Source: Polaribacter haliotis
Lineage (GTDB): Bacteria > Bacteroidota > Bacteroidia > Flavobacteriales > Flavobacteriaceae
Assembly: GCF_014784055.1 (NCBI RefSeq)
Contig: NZ_CP061813.1
Coordinates: 1,141,501-1,205,500 of the forward strand
Direction: 5' to 3'
Length of the DNA: 64,000 nt
The notes under the pieces were generated by a model. The model was not told the DNA's origin and searched no databases. It saw only the letters and a list, made by a program, of their open reading frames with translations. The translations under genes were made by a program, and so were the position numbers. Within the stretch, counting starts at the first letter, position 1. Each line of letters opens with the position of its first letter. Below are positions 1-9,377 of the stretch, piece after piece.

Positions 1-170
1 CTGAGTATAGTAATATCGATTTAAATGGCGATTTAGGCCATATAATTGTTGTGCGAAAAGTCAACTTAACAGGTATTGAACAAAAGTTTGTATTTAGTCT
101 TGAATTGGTATGGGAAGAAAATCGTTGGCAAGTAACTAGAGAAGTTGCTGTTATGCAACCTGAAAATTAG
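1..170 (+). CDS. C-terminal fragment of an unidentified protein
   Basis: An open frame enters from the left edge (codons in phase with position 3) and stops with TAG at 168-170. It gives about 55 residues, ending V-A-V-M-Q-P-E-N. The visible part reads as alternating beta strands, including the stretches H-I-I-V-V-R-K-V and F-S-L-E-L-V-W-E. A small beta-rich or NTF2-like fold would fit, but that is only an impression. The start lies outside the window. A hairpin terminator follows about 80 bases downstream, which supports this being the true 3' end of a plus-strand gene. I do not recognise the family. Confidence 0.6.
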   Translation, partial: EYSNIDLNGDLGHIIVVRKVNLTGIEQKFVFSLELVWEENRWQVTREVAVMQPEN

Positions 171-249
171 TAGATAAATGATAGCCTAAAGTCATCTAAA
201 AAATGACATGAAAACTGGCTACAACAAAGTATATAAAAAATAGCAGTTA

Positions 250-277
250 AGAGCTTAACCTAAAGTTAGGCTCTTTT
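250..277 (+). terminator. Rho-independent terminator after the left-edge gene
   Basis: AGAGC at 250 pairs with GCTCT at 270-274, and TAAC pairs with GTTA across a five-base loop, with one T-G wobble. TTTTC follows. It is well placed to end the plus-strand gene that stops at 170. Confidence 0.65.
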
Positions 278-358
278 CTATTATATTTGTTTTAAAACTG
301 AAAATTAGTCTATATAAATCTGCCACTTTTCATATACAAACCGTTAGCGAAAAACAAA

Positions 359-392
359 AAAGCCTCCTTTTTTCAAAAAAAAGGAGGCTTTT
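359..392. terminator. Bidirectional terminator downstream of lon
   Basis: AGCCTCCTTTTTT at 361 pairs with AAAAAAGGAGGCT, ending at 389. The stem is flanked by A-rich and T-rich runs on both sides. It lies 26 bases beyond the minus-strand lon stop and can also stop plus-strand read-through. Confidence 0.8.
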
Positions 393-417
393 CAATTCAA
401 AATAAAAAAGTAAAAAG

Positions 418-2889
418 TTACACTAATTTCTTAGCATTTTTTACTTTCTGCTTTGTAAGCGCGATATCAATTACTTGTTTCATATCCGAAACATAATGGA
501 ACGTAAGTCCTTTTAAATAACTTTCAGTAATTTCTAAAATATCTTTTCTGTTGTCTTCACACAGAATAATTTCCTTGATATTTGCTCTTTTTGCTGCTAA
601 TATTTTTTCTTTAATTCCACCAACTGGCAATACTTTTCCTCGTAAAGTAATTTCGCCAGTCATTGCTAACTTGTTTTTTACTTTTCGTTGCGTGTAAGAA
701 GAAACCAAAGAGGTTAACATGGTAATACCTGCACTTGGGCCGTCTTTTGGTGTTGCGCCTTCAGGAACGTGAATATGGACATTGTACTTCTCCATAATTT
801 CTGGTTTTATACCAAATTCTTCTGCATTAGATTTTATGTATTGCAAAGCAATTGTTGCAGATTCTTTCATTACATTTCCTAAATTACCAGTAATAGAAAG
901 TGTTCCTTTACCTTTCGATAAAATAGATTCTATAAATAAAATATCTCCACCAACGCTAGTCCACGCTAATCCAGTAACCACACCTGCTACTCCATTATTT
1001 TCGTATTTGTCTCTATTTCTTGGAGTTCCCAAGATTTTTTCGACATCTTCGCTTGTAATTGCAATGTTATATTCTTCTTCTAAAGCAATCGATTTTGCAG
1101 CAAAACGCACCACTTTCGCTACTTTCTTTTCCAAACCACGAACTCCAGATTCTCTTGTATAGCCTTCAACAATTTGTTCTAATTGTTTTTTACCCAACTT
1201 TAAATGCTCTGTTGTTAAACCATGTTCTTTTAATTGCTTTGGTAACAAATGTCTTTTCGCGATTTCTACTTTTTCTTCAATTGTATAACCAGTTACATTT
1301 ATAATTTCCATTCTATCACGCAAAGCCCAAGGAATTTGCCCTAAATTGTTTGCTGTGGCAATAAAAAGGATTTTCGATAAATCGTAACCAACCTCTAAAT
1401 AATTGTCGTAAAAAGATTCGTTTTGTTCTGGATCCAACACTTCTAACATCGCAGAAGATGGGTCTCCTTGATGACTTTGCCCTAATTTATCAATTTCATC
1501 TAACACAAAAACAGGATTCGAGCTTTCGGCTTTTTTCAAATTCTGAATTAAACGTCCAGGCATCGCTCCAATATAAGTTTTTCTATGCCCTCTAATTTCT
1601 GCTTCGTCTCGCAAACCACCCAAAGACATACGAACGTATTTTCTTCCTAAAGCTTCTGCAACCGATTTTCCTAACGAAGTTTTACCAACTCCTGGAGGTC
1701 CATACAAACATAAAATAGGAGATTTCATATCGTTTCTCAACTTTAAAACCGCCAAATGTTCTATAATTCTGTCTTTTACTTTGTCTAAACCAAAATGATC
1801 TCTATTTAAGATTTTTGTTGCTCTTTTTAAATCGAATTTATCAATTGTGTATTCGCCCCAAGGCAATTCTAATAAGAGCTCTAAATAACTTCTTTGAACA
1901 CCATATTCCGCCATTTGCGGATTCATTCTCTTTAATCGACCTAATTCTTTTTCAAACGTTTTCTCAACCTCTTTTGTCCATTTTTTAGCTTTCCCTTTTT
2001 TACGCATTTCTTCCAACTCTTGGTCGTTAGAAACACCACCCAATTCTTCTTGAATGGTTTTTAATTGCTGGTGTAAATAATACTCTTTCTGTTGTTGGTC
2101 TAAATCTTCTCTTGTTTTAGACTGAATATCATTTCGTAATTTTAATTTCTGAAGTTCTTTGTTCAGGTTTGTAAGTGTTAACAATGCACGTTCTTTTAGA
2201 TTGTCTTTTTCTAAAATTACTTGTTTTTGCATCACACTTAAATCCATATTCGAAGAAATAAAATTCACCAAAAAAGAACTCGATTTTATATTTTTTATCG
2301 CAAAAGATGCTTCTGAAGGCAACATCGGGTTTTCCTTAATTACCTCTAATGCTTGTTCTTTTATCGATTCTATTATTGCTTCAAACTCTTTTTCATCTGT
2401 AATAATTTTATCTTCTACAGCTTCTTTTACAGTCGCTTTTAAATACGGTTTATCTTGTATAAGTGTATCTATTTCGAAACGTTTTTTACCCTGTATAATA
2501 ACAGTTGTATTTCCATCTGGCATTTTTAAAACACGTAAAATCTGTGCTACAACTCCTGTTGTATGGATATCTTTTAAACCAGGTTCTTCTATTTCTTCAT
2601 TCTTTTGTGCAACAACTCCAATAACTTTATCGCCTTTGTTTGCATCTTTTATCAACTGAATAGATTGGTCTCTACCAGCTGTAATAGGAATTACAACACC
2701 TGGAAATAAAACCGTATTTCTTAAAGGTAATATTGGTAGAATTTCTGGTACACTTTCGTTATTAATAATCTCTTCATCTTCTGGCGTCATTAAAGGAATT
2801 AACTCAGAATCTTCATTTAGCATGCTATGAAGCGACATATTGTCTAATCTCATTACTTTTGGTTTGCTCATCTTCTTTATATCTGTCAT
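418..2889 (-). CDS. lon: ATP-dependent Lon protease
   Basis: Lon is a cytoplasmic AAA+ serine protease that degrades misfolded and regulatory proteins. The 823 residues hold, in order, an N-terminal LON substrate domain (from about P-I-L-P-L-R-N near residue 50), a coiled helical linker, the AAA+ module with Walker A GPPGVGKT at about 397-404 and FVLDEIDK as Walker B, and the protease domain. The Ser/Lys dyad is visible as GPSAG (Ser719) and GIKEK (Lys762), with the 43-residue spacing seen in E. coli Lon. The frame opens at an ATG at 2889; a second ATG at 2871 (M-S-K-P-K) is an equally plausible start. It appears monocistronic. A TAnnTTTG-like element (TAAATTTG on the minus strand, 2926-2933) lies upstream, and an 11-base palindrome sits at 2948-2958. 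Confidence 0.97.
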   Translation of the reverse strand: MTDIKKMSKPKVMRLDNMSLHSMLNEDSELIPLMTPEDEEIINNESVPEILPILPLRNTVLFPGVVIPITAGRDQSIQLIKDANKGDKVIGVVAQKNEEIEEPGLKDIHTTGVVAQILRVLKMPDGNTTVIIQGKKRFEIDTLIQDKPYLKATVKEAVEDKIITDEKEFEAIIESIKEQALEVIKENPMLPSEASFAIKNIKSSSFLVNFISSNMDLSVMQKQVILEKDNLKERALLTLTNLNKELQKLKLRNDIQSKTREDLDQQQKEYYLHQQLKTIQEELGGVSNDQELEEMRKKGKAKKWTKEVEKTFEKELGRLKRMNPQMAEYGVQRSYLELLLELPWGEYTIDKFDLKRATKILNRDHFGLDKVKDRIIEHLAVLKLRNDMKSPILCLYGPPGVGKTSLGKSVAEALGRKYVRMSLGGLRDEAEIRGHRKTYIGAMPGRLIQNLKKAESSNPVFVLDEIDKLGQSHQGDPSSAMLEVLDPEQNESFYDNYLEVGYDLSKILFIATANNLGQIPWALRDRMEIINVTGYTIEEKVEIAKRHLLPKQLKEHGLTTEHLKLGKKQLEQIVEGYTRESGVRGLEKKVAKVVRFAAKSIALEEEYNIAITSEDVEKILGTPRNRDKYENNGVAGVVTGLAWTSVGGDILFIESILSKGKGTLSITGNLGNVMKESATIALQYIKSNAEEFGIKPEIMEKYNVHIHVPEGATPKDGPSAGITMLTSLVSSYTQRKVKNKLAMTGEITLRGKVLPVGGIKEKILAAKRANIKEIILCEDNRKDILEITESYLKGLTFHYVSDMKQVIDIALTKQKVKNAKKLV

Positions 2890-3157
2890 ACTGACATTGA
2901 TTGATTTTCAACAAATAATCAATATCAAATTTATTTTTATTAAAAAACTGATAATCAGAAATTTAATTATAAAACTTCTTCTTATCTATAATTATTAAGT
3001 CAATTGTTATGCCAATATTTATCTTTCAAAGGAATACTTCTGCATCGCAAAACGACTTTATAAATATTAAACACCCCTAAAATGAATGTTATAAAAGATA
3101 AACTTCCTAAAATCTTATAAAATCTTATATTTGTTTGAATTCTAAAAATAATATTAA

Positions 3158-4009
3158 ATGCTTTTAGTTTACATATTTCTTGGTTTAGCAGGCGTAATTT
3201 TATTATTAATTTCGATTAAGGGAAAAAATAAACGTTATACTAATCTTGTAAATTTCCTATTAACAACAATTGCTACTCTAATTGGTGTAATTATGGCAAT
3301 AAATGTGAGTGTTAATAATGAAATGAAAAAAGAAAAGGAAGATTTGGTAAAGATTTTAGAATCTGGTGTTTATGTGGTTGAAAAAGTTTCGAAATATGTA
3401 GAAAGTACAGATTCTAAAAACACTGATTACAAACAAATCGCCTCTGACCTTACTAAAGCTAAAAATACTAAAGAGAAAGATTCTTTAAAAAATTTAATGT
3501 CTTATCAAATAGAAAATGTAAAACCAAATAAACAAAACCATTTTCTTGATTCTATTAAAAAAAGAATAGACAGCTTAAAAATTGTATTCAAAAAAAATAC
3601 AATAAAACCTGTAGATACCGAAAATGAAAACAATATAGGTGCTATTATATTAGGCGATATGAAATTACCTTTTCCAGATTATATTGGTGCTTTACTAAAC
3701 AACCCAGATTTTTTAAAGGGTTTAAGTAAAAAAAGCTTGTTAACACTTAATGAAGATTATATTAATTTACAACGTACTTATGAATTTACGAAAGAGTCTG
3801 ATGGCGAGACACTATTTTATATGATGGCATTAGATAAAGTTAAAAGAACACTACAAATAGAAACCGCATTTCAAGAGGAAAGAATTACTGAAAAACAATT
3901 ATATAAAAAATTTAATTTGGCTGAGAAAATAAATTCATCTGAATTAATATATAAACATTTACAAAGTAAAAACAAGCCAAAAAAAAACGCTATTCCTTTG
4001 GATGAATAA
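3158..4009 (+). CDS. Two-TM membrane protein of unknown function
   Basis: This 283-residue protein starts with two hydrophobic segments, at about residues 2-20 (L-L-V-Y-I-F-L-G-L-A-G) and 28-50 (L-V-N-F-L-L-T-T-I-A-T-L-I-G-V-I-M). A long charged, mainly helical region follows, rich in Lys, Glu, Asp and Ser. No catalytic motif is visible. The likely topology is a membrane hairpin with a large soluble C-terminal domain on one side. A good -7 element, TATATTTG at 3126-3133, lies 25 bases before the ATG. It stands alone between lon (divergent) and the sigma factor operon. I do not recognise the family. Confidence 0.75.
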   Translation: MLLVYIFLGLAGVILLLISIKGKNKRYTNLVNFLLTTIATLIGVIMAINVSVNNEMKKEKEDLVKILESGVYVVEKVSKYVESTDSKNTDYKQIASDLTKAKNTKEKDSLKNLMSYQIENVKPNKQNHFLDSIKKRIDSLKIVFKKNTIKPVDTENENNIGAIILGDMKLPFPDYIGALLNNPDFLKGLSKKSLLTLNEDYINLQRTYEFTKESDGETLFYMMALDKVKRTLQIETAFQEERITEKQLYKKFNLAEKINSSELIYKHLQSKNKPKKNAIPLDE

Positions 4010-4107
4010 TTTTTTTTAAAAATTAAATTTTCTTCAAGATCATCTAAAATATTACCTAAAAATAAAAAGTTTACTTTTATTTCCAGAAAAGTGTCACAAG
4101 TTAAAGA

Positions 4108-4115
4108 TAGTTTTG
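4108..4115 (+). promoter_or_regulatory. Bacteroidota-type -7 element for the sigma factor operon
   Basis: TAGTTTTG matches the TAnnTTTG consensus used by the primary Bacteroidota sigma factor. It lies 22 bases before the TTG start at 4138. The -33 element is weak. Confidence 0.5.
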
Positions 4116-4137
4116 TCTTTAACATAGAAACGTTTTA

Positions 4138-4707
4138 TTGGAAGCTAATCAACCACATATAACCAACCTTATAGAACGCTGCAAAAAGTCGGATAAAAAC
4201 GCGCAATTAGAAATTTACAAAGCTTATTACAAGGCAATGTACAATGTTTCTTTTCGTATTTTAAAAGATGAATTTGAAGCAGAAGATATAATGCAAGAAG
4301 CCTTTTTAACGGTCTTCACAAAAATGCATACCTATAAAGGAGAAGTTACATTTGGGGCGTGGTTAAAGAGAATTGTAATCAATAAAAGTTTAACTCAGTT
4401 AAAGAAAAATTCTAGATATAAAGAGGTGAAAATGGAAGTAATTCCTAATGATGATGTTGTGCAGGAGGAAGTAATGGAATACTCTGGTTTAAAAGTAAAC
4501 ACCGTTTTAAATTGTTTGCAAGGTTTAAAAGAAAATTACAGATTGGTATTAAATTTGCATTTAATTGAAGGTTATGATTATGAAGAAATTGCACAAATAT
4601 TAAATTATACCAACGAAAATGTAAGAACAACAGTTTCGAGAGCAAAGAAAAAATTAAAGCAAGTTTTACTTGCAGAGAATATACAAACACAAGCATATGG
4701 AAGATAA
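4138..4707 (+). CDS. ECF-type RNA polymerase sigma factor
   Basis: This 189-residue sigma-70 family protein carries region 2 at about residues 15-85 (A-E-D-I-M-Q-E-A-F, then the W-L-K-R-I-V-I-N-K DNA-melting segment) and region 4 near residues 125-178 (E-G-Y-D-Y-E-E-I-A, then V-R-T-T-V-S-R-A-K-K-K-L as recognition helix). It should direct RNA polymerase to a small regulon. The start is TTG; no ATG occurs before region 2 and the N-terminus would otherwise be cut, so TTG is well supported. It overlaps the next gene by 11 bases, the usual sigma/anti-sigma arrangement. The two secreted repeat proteins downstream are probably part of its regulon or signal path. Confidence 0.93.
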   Translation: MEANQPHITNLIERCKKSDKNAQLEIYKAYYKAMYNVSFRILKDEFEAEDIMQEAFLTVFTKMHTYKGEVTFGAWLKRIVINKSLTQLKKNSRYKEVKMEVIPNDDVVQEEVMEYSGLKVNTVLNCLQGLKENYRLVLNLHLIEGYDYEEIAQILNYTNENVRTTVSRAKKKLKQVLLAENIQTQAYGR

Positions 4708-5221
4708 ATTACATCAATTTTTTTCTGAAAATAATTTTGATTTACAAGAACCACATTCTGGACATTTAGAACGGTTTGAACGTAAATTAAATCGACCAAA
4801 CAAGAAAGCAAAAACTTCTTGGAAATGGTTAAGTGTTGCTGCTTCTGTGGTTTTAGTTTTAGGTTTTTGGTTAGGAAGCAACCATCAGAAAAAACAAATG
4901 GATTTAGCAGATGTTTCTCCTAAAATGGAGGAAGTTCAAAATTATTTTGTTTCTACCATTAACCAAGAAATAAAAACTTTAGAACTAAATAGAAGTTTAG
5001 ACACCGAATCTATAATAGAAAGTGCCTTAGAAGAATTGGAAGAATTGGAAGATAATTACAAGCTTTTTGTACAAGAACTTACTAAAAACGGAAAACATAG
5101 ACGCATTATAGCTGCAATGATTAAAAATTATCAAAGACGTTTAGACATTCTAGAACGTACTTTAAAACAAATCGATAAAATTAAAAATTCTAATAATTTT
5201 AATAATGAAATCTATATATAA
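4697..5221 (+). CDS. One-TM putative anti-sigma factor
   Basis: This 174-residue protein starts at ATG 4697, inside the end of the sigma factor gene; a longer TTG reading from 4670 is less likely. Residues 1-40 are hydrophilic and should face the cytoplasm. One TM helix follows at about 45-60 (W-L-S-V-A-A-S-V-V-L-V-L-G-F-W-L-G), then a mostly helical, Glu-rich periplasmic part with a coiled-coil character (A-L-E-E-L-E-E-L-E). Gene order, translational coupling and topology fit an anti-sigma factor that holds the upstream ECF sigma at the membrane. There is no zinc-binding HxxxCxxC motif, so it is not a ZAS-type anti-sigma. The functional call is inferred from context. Confidence 0.7.
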   Translation: MEDKLHQFFSENNFDLQEPHSGHLERFERKLNRPNKKAKTSWKWLSVAASVVLVLGFWLGSNHQKKQMDLADVSPKMEEVQNYFVSTINQEIKTLELNRSLDTESIIESALEELEELEDNYKLFVQELTKNGKHRRIIAAMIKNYQRRLDILERTLKQIDKIKNSNNFNNEIYI

Positions 5222-6284
5222 AATTACATTTTTATTGCTCTTACTTCCACTCATTTCTTTTGCAAATGATAACGATAAGAAGCACGAAAAATCGAAAACA
5301 ATTACAAAAAAATATACCGTAAATTCTAATGCATTAGTAGCCTTAGATAACAAATATGGTGATTTAAACATAACTACTTGGGATAAAAATCGAGTTGAAA
5401 TTGAAGTGAAAATTACAGTAAAAGGAGATGATTTAGAGGATGTAGAACAAAAATTAAATTCTATAAATATAGAATTTAATGCTAGTAATTCTAAAGTAAG
5501 TGCACAAACAGTTTTTGGCGAAAAGAAAAGCAATTGGTCTTGGTGGAAAAGAAGCAAAAATGTAAACTACAAGATTAATTACATTGTAAAAATGCCCAAA
5601 ACAAACAGTGTAGATTTAGACAACGATTATGGTAGTATTTACTTAGGAAATATTTCTGGATCTGCAGCAATTAATTGCGATTATGGTAAAATAGTTGTGG
5701 GCGAATTAACTTCTAATAAAAATGATATTAATTTAGACTACTGCTCTACTTCTACTATTTCTTATATGAAAAACGGAGATGTAAATATCGATTATTCTAA
5801 GTTATCTATTGATAATTCTCAAAACATTAGAGCAAATGCAGATTATTCAACATTAAAGTTTGACAAAGCTGGAACTGTCGATTTTAATGCTGATTATGGT
5901 TCTATAACCATAAACGAAGCTGATAATATTAATGGAAATTCCGATTATGTAAGTTTGCGTTTTGGAACTGTTAGAAAAAATTTAACAATAGATACAGAAT
6001 ATGGTTCGCTTACAGTAAAAAATTTGGCAAAAAATTTCGAAAAAGTAGATGTTTCTGGACAATATACAGGTATTAAAATTTATGTAGAACCAAAAATTTC
6101 TTTCAATTTTGAAATTGATTTACAATATGGAAGTTTCAAAAGAAATAACGATAACATAGAACTTTTTAAAAGCAACTCTAAATCCACAAAAAAATATTAC
6201 GAAGGGAAATATGGAAAAGGAAATCCAAGTGGAAATTTAAAAATAAATTCTCAGTATGGAAGTGTTAGAATTGAAGAAAACTAA
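5205..6284 (+). CDS. Secreted DUF4097-like beta-repeat protein
   Basis: The 359-residue product starts with a signal peptide (M-K-S-I-Y-K-I-T-F-L-L-L-L-L-P-L, cleavage near S-F-A-N). It consists of about a dozen repeats of roughly 20 residues, each carrying a [D/E/Q]-Y-[G/S/T/V] pair: N-D-Y-G-S-I-Y, C-D-Y-G-K-I, A-D-Y-S-T-L-K-F, A-D-Y-G-S-I-T-I, T-E-Y-G-S-L-T-V, S-Q-Y-G-S-V-R-I. This pattern is typical of DUF4097-type adhesin-like beta-helix proteins. The ATG overlaps the putative anti-sigma gene by 17 bases, so it is translationally coupled. It probably works in the periplasm or at the outer surface as part of an envelope-stress module; its ligand is unknown. Confidence 0.85.
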   Translation: MKSIYKITFLLLLLPLISFANDNDKKHEKSKTITKKYTVNSNALVALDNKYGDLNITTWDKNRVEIEVKITVKGDDLEDVEQKLNSINIEFNASNSKVSAQTVFGEKKSNWSWWKRSKNVNYKINYIVKMPKTNSVDLDNDYGSIYLGNISGSAAINCDYGKIVVGELTSNKNDINLDYCSTSTISYMKNGDVNIDYSKLSIDNSQNIRANADYSTLKFDKAGTVDFNADYGSITINEADNINGNSDYVSLRFGTVRKNLTIDTEYGSLTVKNLAKNFEKVDVSGQYTGIKIYVEPKISFNFEIDLQYGSFKRNNDNIELFKSNSKSTKKYYEGKYGKGNPSGNLKINSQYGSVRIEEN

Positions 6285-6312
6285 ATAAAACAACTACCTA
6301 ATTTTATAAATC

Positions 6313-7047
6313 ATGAACAATAAAATAATTTTTACCTGTCTAATTTTTGCCATTTCATTTTCTATGAATGCCCAAAATTGGTGGGGAAATAATAAGAAAA
6401 TAAAAGGAAATGGAAAAGTGGTAACTGTAAATAGAACCACAACCGATTTCGATGGAGTATCTGCTGGCGGTTCTTTTGATGTACAACTAATAAAAGGTAA
6501 AGAAGGAAACATTAAAATTGAAGGAGAAGAAAACATAATACCTTATATAGAAACAGAAGTGAAAGGAAATACTTTAAAAGTAAGCTATAAGAACAACACC
6601 AATATTAGAACCACAAAAAGGCTAACTGTAACCATTTTTTATAATGATATTGAAAGTGTTGGTTTGGGTGGTTCTGGAAATATTTCTTGTAAAGAAAAAA
6701 TTGAAGCTAAGAATTTTAATGTAAGCTTAGGAGGTTCTGGAAAAATAGATTTACATATTAATGCCCGAGAAATTAGAGCTTCTATTGGTGGTTCTGGAGA
6801 TATCGATTTAAAAGGAAATACTACAGAATTTACTTGTTCAATTGCAGGTTCTGGAAGCATAAGAGCTTTCGAATTAAAAACTGATGAAGTAAAAGCAACT
6901 GTAGCAGGTTCTGGAAGCATTAAAACAACTGTAAAATCTAAAATTAATGCAAAAATCGTAGGTTCTGGAAGTCTTTATTATAAAGGAAACCCAAGCCATA
7001 TAGACACAAAGTCTGTGGGTTCTGGAAGTGTAATTGATAGGAATTAG
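6313..7047 (+). CDS. Secreted head-GIN domain protein (DUF2807)
   Basis: This 244-residue protein has a signal peptide (F-T-C-L-I-F-A-I-S-F-S-M-N-A-Q). The head-GIN region (F-D-G-V-S-A-G-G-S-F-D-V-Q-L) is followed by seven repeats built on a GSG turn: G-G-S-G-N-I, G-G-S-G-K-I, G-G-S-G-D-I, A-G-S-G-S-I twice, V-G-S-G-S-L and V-G-S-G-S-V. These match the DUF2807 auto-transporter-adhesin-like fold, a right-handed beta helix. It follows the DUF4097-like gene by 28 bases and closes the sigma factor operon; a terminator lies 24 bases after its stop. It belongs to the envelope of the cell; no substrate or partner can be named. Confidence 0.87.
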   Translation: MNNKIIFTCLIFAISFSMNAQNWWGNNKKIKGNGKVVTVNRTTTDFDGVSAGGSFDVQLIKGKEGNIKIEGEENIIPYIETEVKGNTLKVSYKNNTNIRTTKRLTVTIFYNDIESVGLGGSGNISCKEKIEAKNFNVSLGGSGKIDLHINAREIRASIGGSGDIDLKGNTTEFTCSIAGSGSIRAFELKTDEVKATVAGSGSIKTTVKSKINAKIVGSGSLYYKGNPSHIDTKSVGSGSVIDRN

Positions 7048-7070
7048 ATTTTAGACTTTTAGGCAAATTT

Positions 7071-7108
7071 AAAAAGCGTAAAAATGATTTTCATTCTTAC
7101 GCTTTTTT
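7071..7108. terminator. Terminator closing the sigma factor operon
   Basis: AAAAGCGTAA pairs with TTACGCTTTT around an A/T-rich loop that itself can pair (AATG with CATT). T-runs and A-runs flank both sides, so it can also serve the convergent minus-strand gene that ends at 7142. Confidence 0.8.
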
Positions 7109-7141
7109 ATTTCTTTATTCTTGTCTCTTAAATCAAAAAAA

Positions 7142-8317
7142 CTAGTAATTTCTATATTCCTTCGTAATCTCAAAAACATGATCTAAAATTCGTTGATCTT
7201 TATCATCGAAATCTAAATTTTTACGTTTCATTACTGCAGATGCAACTTCCGATACTTTTTTCATTTGAAATGTTGTAAAACCTGCAGCTCCTCCCCAACT
7301 AAAAGAAGGTATAAAATTTCTTGGAAATCCGCTTCCAAAAAGATTTGTACTTACACCAACAACAGTTCCAGTATTAAACATGGTATTAATACCACATTTG
7401 GAGTGATCTCCCATCATTAAACCACAAAATTGCAAACCTGTTTTTGCAAAACCTCCAGTTTCATATTTCCATAAACGAACTTCTGCATAATTATTTTTAA
7501 GATTCGAATTGTTTGTATCTGCACCTAAATTACACCATTCTCCTAAAACGGAATTCCCTAGATAACCATCATGTCCTTTACTTGTAAAACCAAATAAAAC
7601 AGAATTATTTATTTCCCCTCCAACTTTACAAAAAGGGCCAAGTGTAGTATCTCCGTAAATTTTGGTTCCCATTTTTACAACAGCATTTTCGCTCATAGAA
7701 AATGGACCTCTAATGGAAGAATTTTCCATAATTAAAGCATCTTTACCAATATAAATGGGGCCTTTAGATGCATTTAAAGAAGAAAAAATAATCTCTGCTC
7801 CTTCTTCAATAAAAATATTTTCTTTATTTATTACTTGAACTCCTTCTGGAATTGGTTGTGAGGTTCTATCTTTTGTAATTAAATCGAAATCTTCTTGAAT
7901 CGCTTTTCCGTTTAAAGAAAAAATATCCCAATTTTCTTTAATTTGAATTAAATCCTCTTCGAATTCAATTTGAGTATATTCATCAAAATTTACTTCCTCT
8001 TGAGAATCGGAAGTAAAAAATGCAATTACATCTTCACCTTTAAAAATGGCTTCGTTTTTAGATAAATTCTTAACTTTTTCTATTAGAGAATTTGTTGGGC
8101 AAAAAGAAGCATTAATTAAAATATTTTCTTCCATTTCTACCATTGGAAATTTCTCTTCCAAATATTCTTCAGTAATTGTTGTAGTAGTTAAACCTAAGTG
8201 CTTTTCCCATTTTTCTCTAATGGTTAAAATTCCAATTCTAATTTCTGCAACAGGTCTTGTGTAGGTAAAAGGTAAAAGCGAATTTCTAACATCGCCATCA
8301 AATAAAATATAATTCAT
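7142..8317 (-). CDS. GlmU-like sugar nucleotidyltransferase with left-handed beta helix
   Basis: The 391 residues begin MNYILFDGDVRNSLLPFTYT, close to the N-terminus of the GlmU-family nucleotidyltransferases common in Bacteroidota. The N-terminal half resembles a degenerate nucleotidyltransferase domain. The C-terminal half (from about residue 165) shows hexapeptide-repeat character typical of a left-handed beta helix (I-Y-I-G-K-D-A-L-I, V-K-M-G-T-K-I-Y-G, L-G-A-D-T-N-N-S). This suggests transfer of a nucleotide and/or acyl group to a sugar phosphate, but it is not a standard two-function GlmU (about 455 residues with a different N-terminus). It is probably monocistronic, with a TATATTTG element upstream at 8334-8341. 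Confidence 0.82.
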   Translation of the reverse strand: MNYILFDGDVRNSLLPFTYTRPVAEIRIGILTIREKWEKHLGLTTTTITEEYLEEKFPMVEMEENILINASFCPTNSLIEKVKNLSKNEAIFKGEDVIAFFTSDSQEEVNFDEYTQIEFEEDLIQIKENWDIFSLNGKAIQEDFDLITKDRTSQPIPEGVQVINKENIFIEEGAEIIFSSLNASKGPIYIGKDALIMENSSIRGPFSMSENAVVKMGTKIYGDTTLGPFCKVGGEINNSVLFGFTSKGHDGYLGNSVLGEWCNLGADTNNSNLKNNYAEVRLWKYETGGFAKTGLQFCGLMMGDHSKCGINTMFNTGTVVGVSTNLFGSGFPRNFIPSFSWGGAAGFTTFQMKKVSEVASAVMKRKNLDFDDKDQRILDHVFEITKEYRNY

Positions 8318-8333
8318 TATAGAATTTTTTTTG

Positions 8334-8341
8334 CAAATATA
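8334..8341 (-). promoter_or_regulatory. -7 promoter element for the GlmU-like gene
   Basis: On the minus strand this reads TATATTTG, a full match to TAnnTTTG, ending 17 bases before the ATG. The -33 box is not clear. Confidence 0.5.
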
Positions 8342-8452
8342 TAAGAATGCTTGTAATTAGTGAAGAAAAATTTATGCTATATCAATTTAACAATATCGAC
8401 TAAATACATCTGTGAACATATAAACAACATTTACAAAAAGACGAAATACATA

Positions 8453-9310
8453 TTAAAACACTCTCCAAATATTAAAACCTAAAAAGATTTCTCCCTTGGA
8501 CCATTCTCCAGTAGAATTCGCTAAATATCCTGCCTCATTCATTAATCTAGAATTAGAAAGATGTAGTTGAAAAACGTGTCCCCCAGTTTCAATATCAACC
8601 CCTAAAGAAAGTGGGTTTCTAAAATTCGAATTTTCGGCTCTATTAAAATGAGCATGATACTCTAAGTTAATTGTTATTCGCTTACTAACTTTATATCTCG
8701 AACCAAAACCAAGTAAAAATTGCGAATTATTTTGTGTGTCTTCTTCTACAAAGTTCTGATGTAAATAAATAGGCGCAATTTGAAGTGAGAGATTATTATT
8801 AATTTTTCTAGAAATTAACAATTCCATTGCATATGAGAAACGATCTTTATTTTCTATTAAAGGATAATTAACTTCTTTTAAACCTGTGTTATATTCTATA
8901 GAGTTAAAGCCTACAATATTAAAAGGAAATCCATCTTTCTCTTGTTGAAAAAGCCTATATTTTATATGACCATCATACGTTTTATTAAAGGAGCTCCTAG
9001 AAATTCCAGCAGTTAACCATTCAGAAAATCCATATATAAAACTAAAACGAATATTAGAATTATCTAACCCAAACAAATCATCTATACCCGATTTTATAGA
9101 ACCAAATCTATGAGAAATCATAAAATAAAAATCCTCTTTTGCAGCCAACTTTGTAGACTCCATATTTATAATTTTTATTCCTTTAAAAACAGAAGATACT
9201 TTTGTATCGTCAATTAAATCGTTATCTAATTCTTCTAATAAATCTTCTTGAGCAAAAGTTATAAAACTAAAGAAAAATAATGCTATTATGGAAAAGTTGA
9301 TGTTTTTCAT
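8453..9310 (-). CDS. Outer-membrane beta-barrel protein, DUF5777 type
   Basis: This 285-residue protein has a signal peptide (I-I-A-L-F-F-F-S-F-I-T-F-A-Q). A short acidic linker is followed by many amphipathic beta strands: F-Y-F-M-I-S-H-R-F-G, I-R-F-S-F-I-Y-G-F-S, L-Q-I-A-P-I-Y-L-H-Q-N-F and a final aromatic strand ending W-R-V-F. The motif M-I-S-H-R-F-G-S-I with a following G-L-D-N-S-N-I-R is typical of the DUF5777 barrel family, often found near genes for decaheme or choice-of-anchor V proteins. It is separated from the upstream choice-of-anchor V gene by a terminator but is probably functionally linked. The transported substrate is unknown. Confidence 0.83.
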   Translation of the reverse strand: MKNINFSIIALFFFSFITFAQEDLLEELDNDLIDDTKVSSVFKGIKIINMESTKLAAKEDFYFMISHRFGSIKSGIDDLFGLDNSNIRFSFIYGFSEWLTAGISRSSFNKTYDGHIKYRLFQQEKDGFPFNIVGFNSIEYNTGLKEVNYPLIENKDRFSYAMELLISRKINNNLSLQIAPIYLHQNFVEEDTQNNSQFLLGFGSRYKVSKRITINLEYHAHFNRAENSNFRNPLSLGVDIETGGHVFQLHLSNSRLMNEAGYLANSTGEWSKGEIFLGFNIWRVF

Positions 9311-9328
9311 GTGGAAATTTACTAAAAA

Positions 9329-9358
9329 AAGTCAACCATCTAAAAATGATTGACTTTT
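9329..9358 (-). terminator. Terminator after the choice-of-anchor V gene
   Basis: AAGTCAACCAT pairs with ATGATTGACTT with one mismatch. Read on the minus strand it ends in a T-run, so it would stop or attenuate transcription from the gene ending at 9378 before the DUF5777 gene. Confidence 0.7.
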
Positions 9359-9377
9359 GTTTGAATATAAAATAAAA

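Noticed and set aside
782..1162. Open frame of 126 codons on the plus strand inside lon
   Set aside because: It is antisense to a clear Lon AAA/protease region and has no recognisable domain; the frame is open only because of the codon bias of lon.
6655..7040. Regularly spaced GGTTCTGGA units that look like a short DNA repeat array
   Set aside because: The period matches the GSG protein repeat of the GIN-domain protein and the copies diverge at third codon positions; there are no conserved spacers as in CRISPR.
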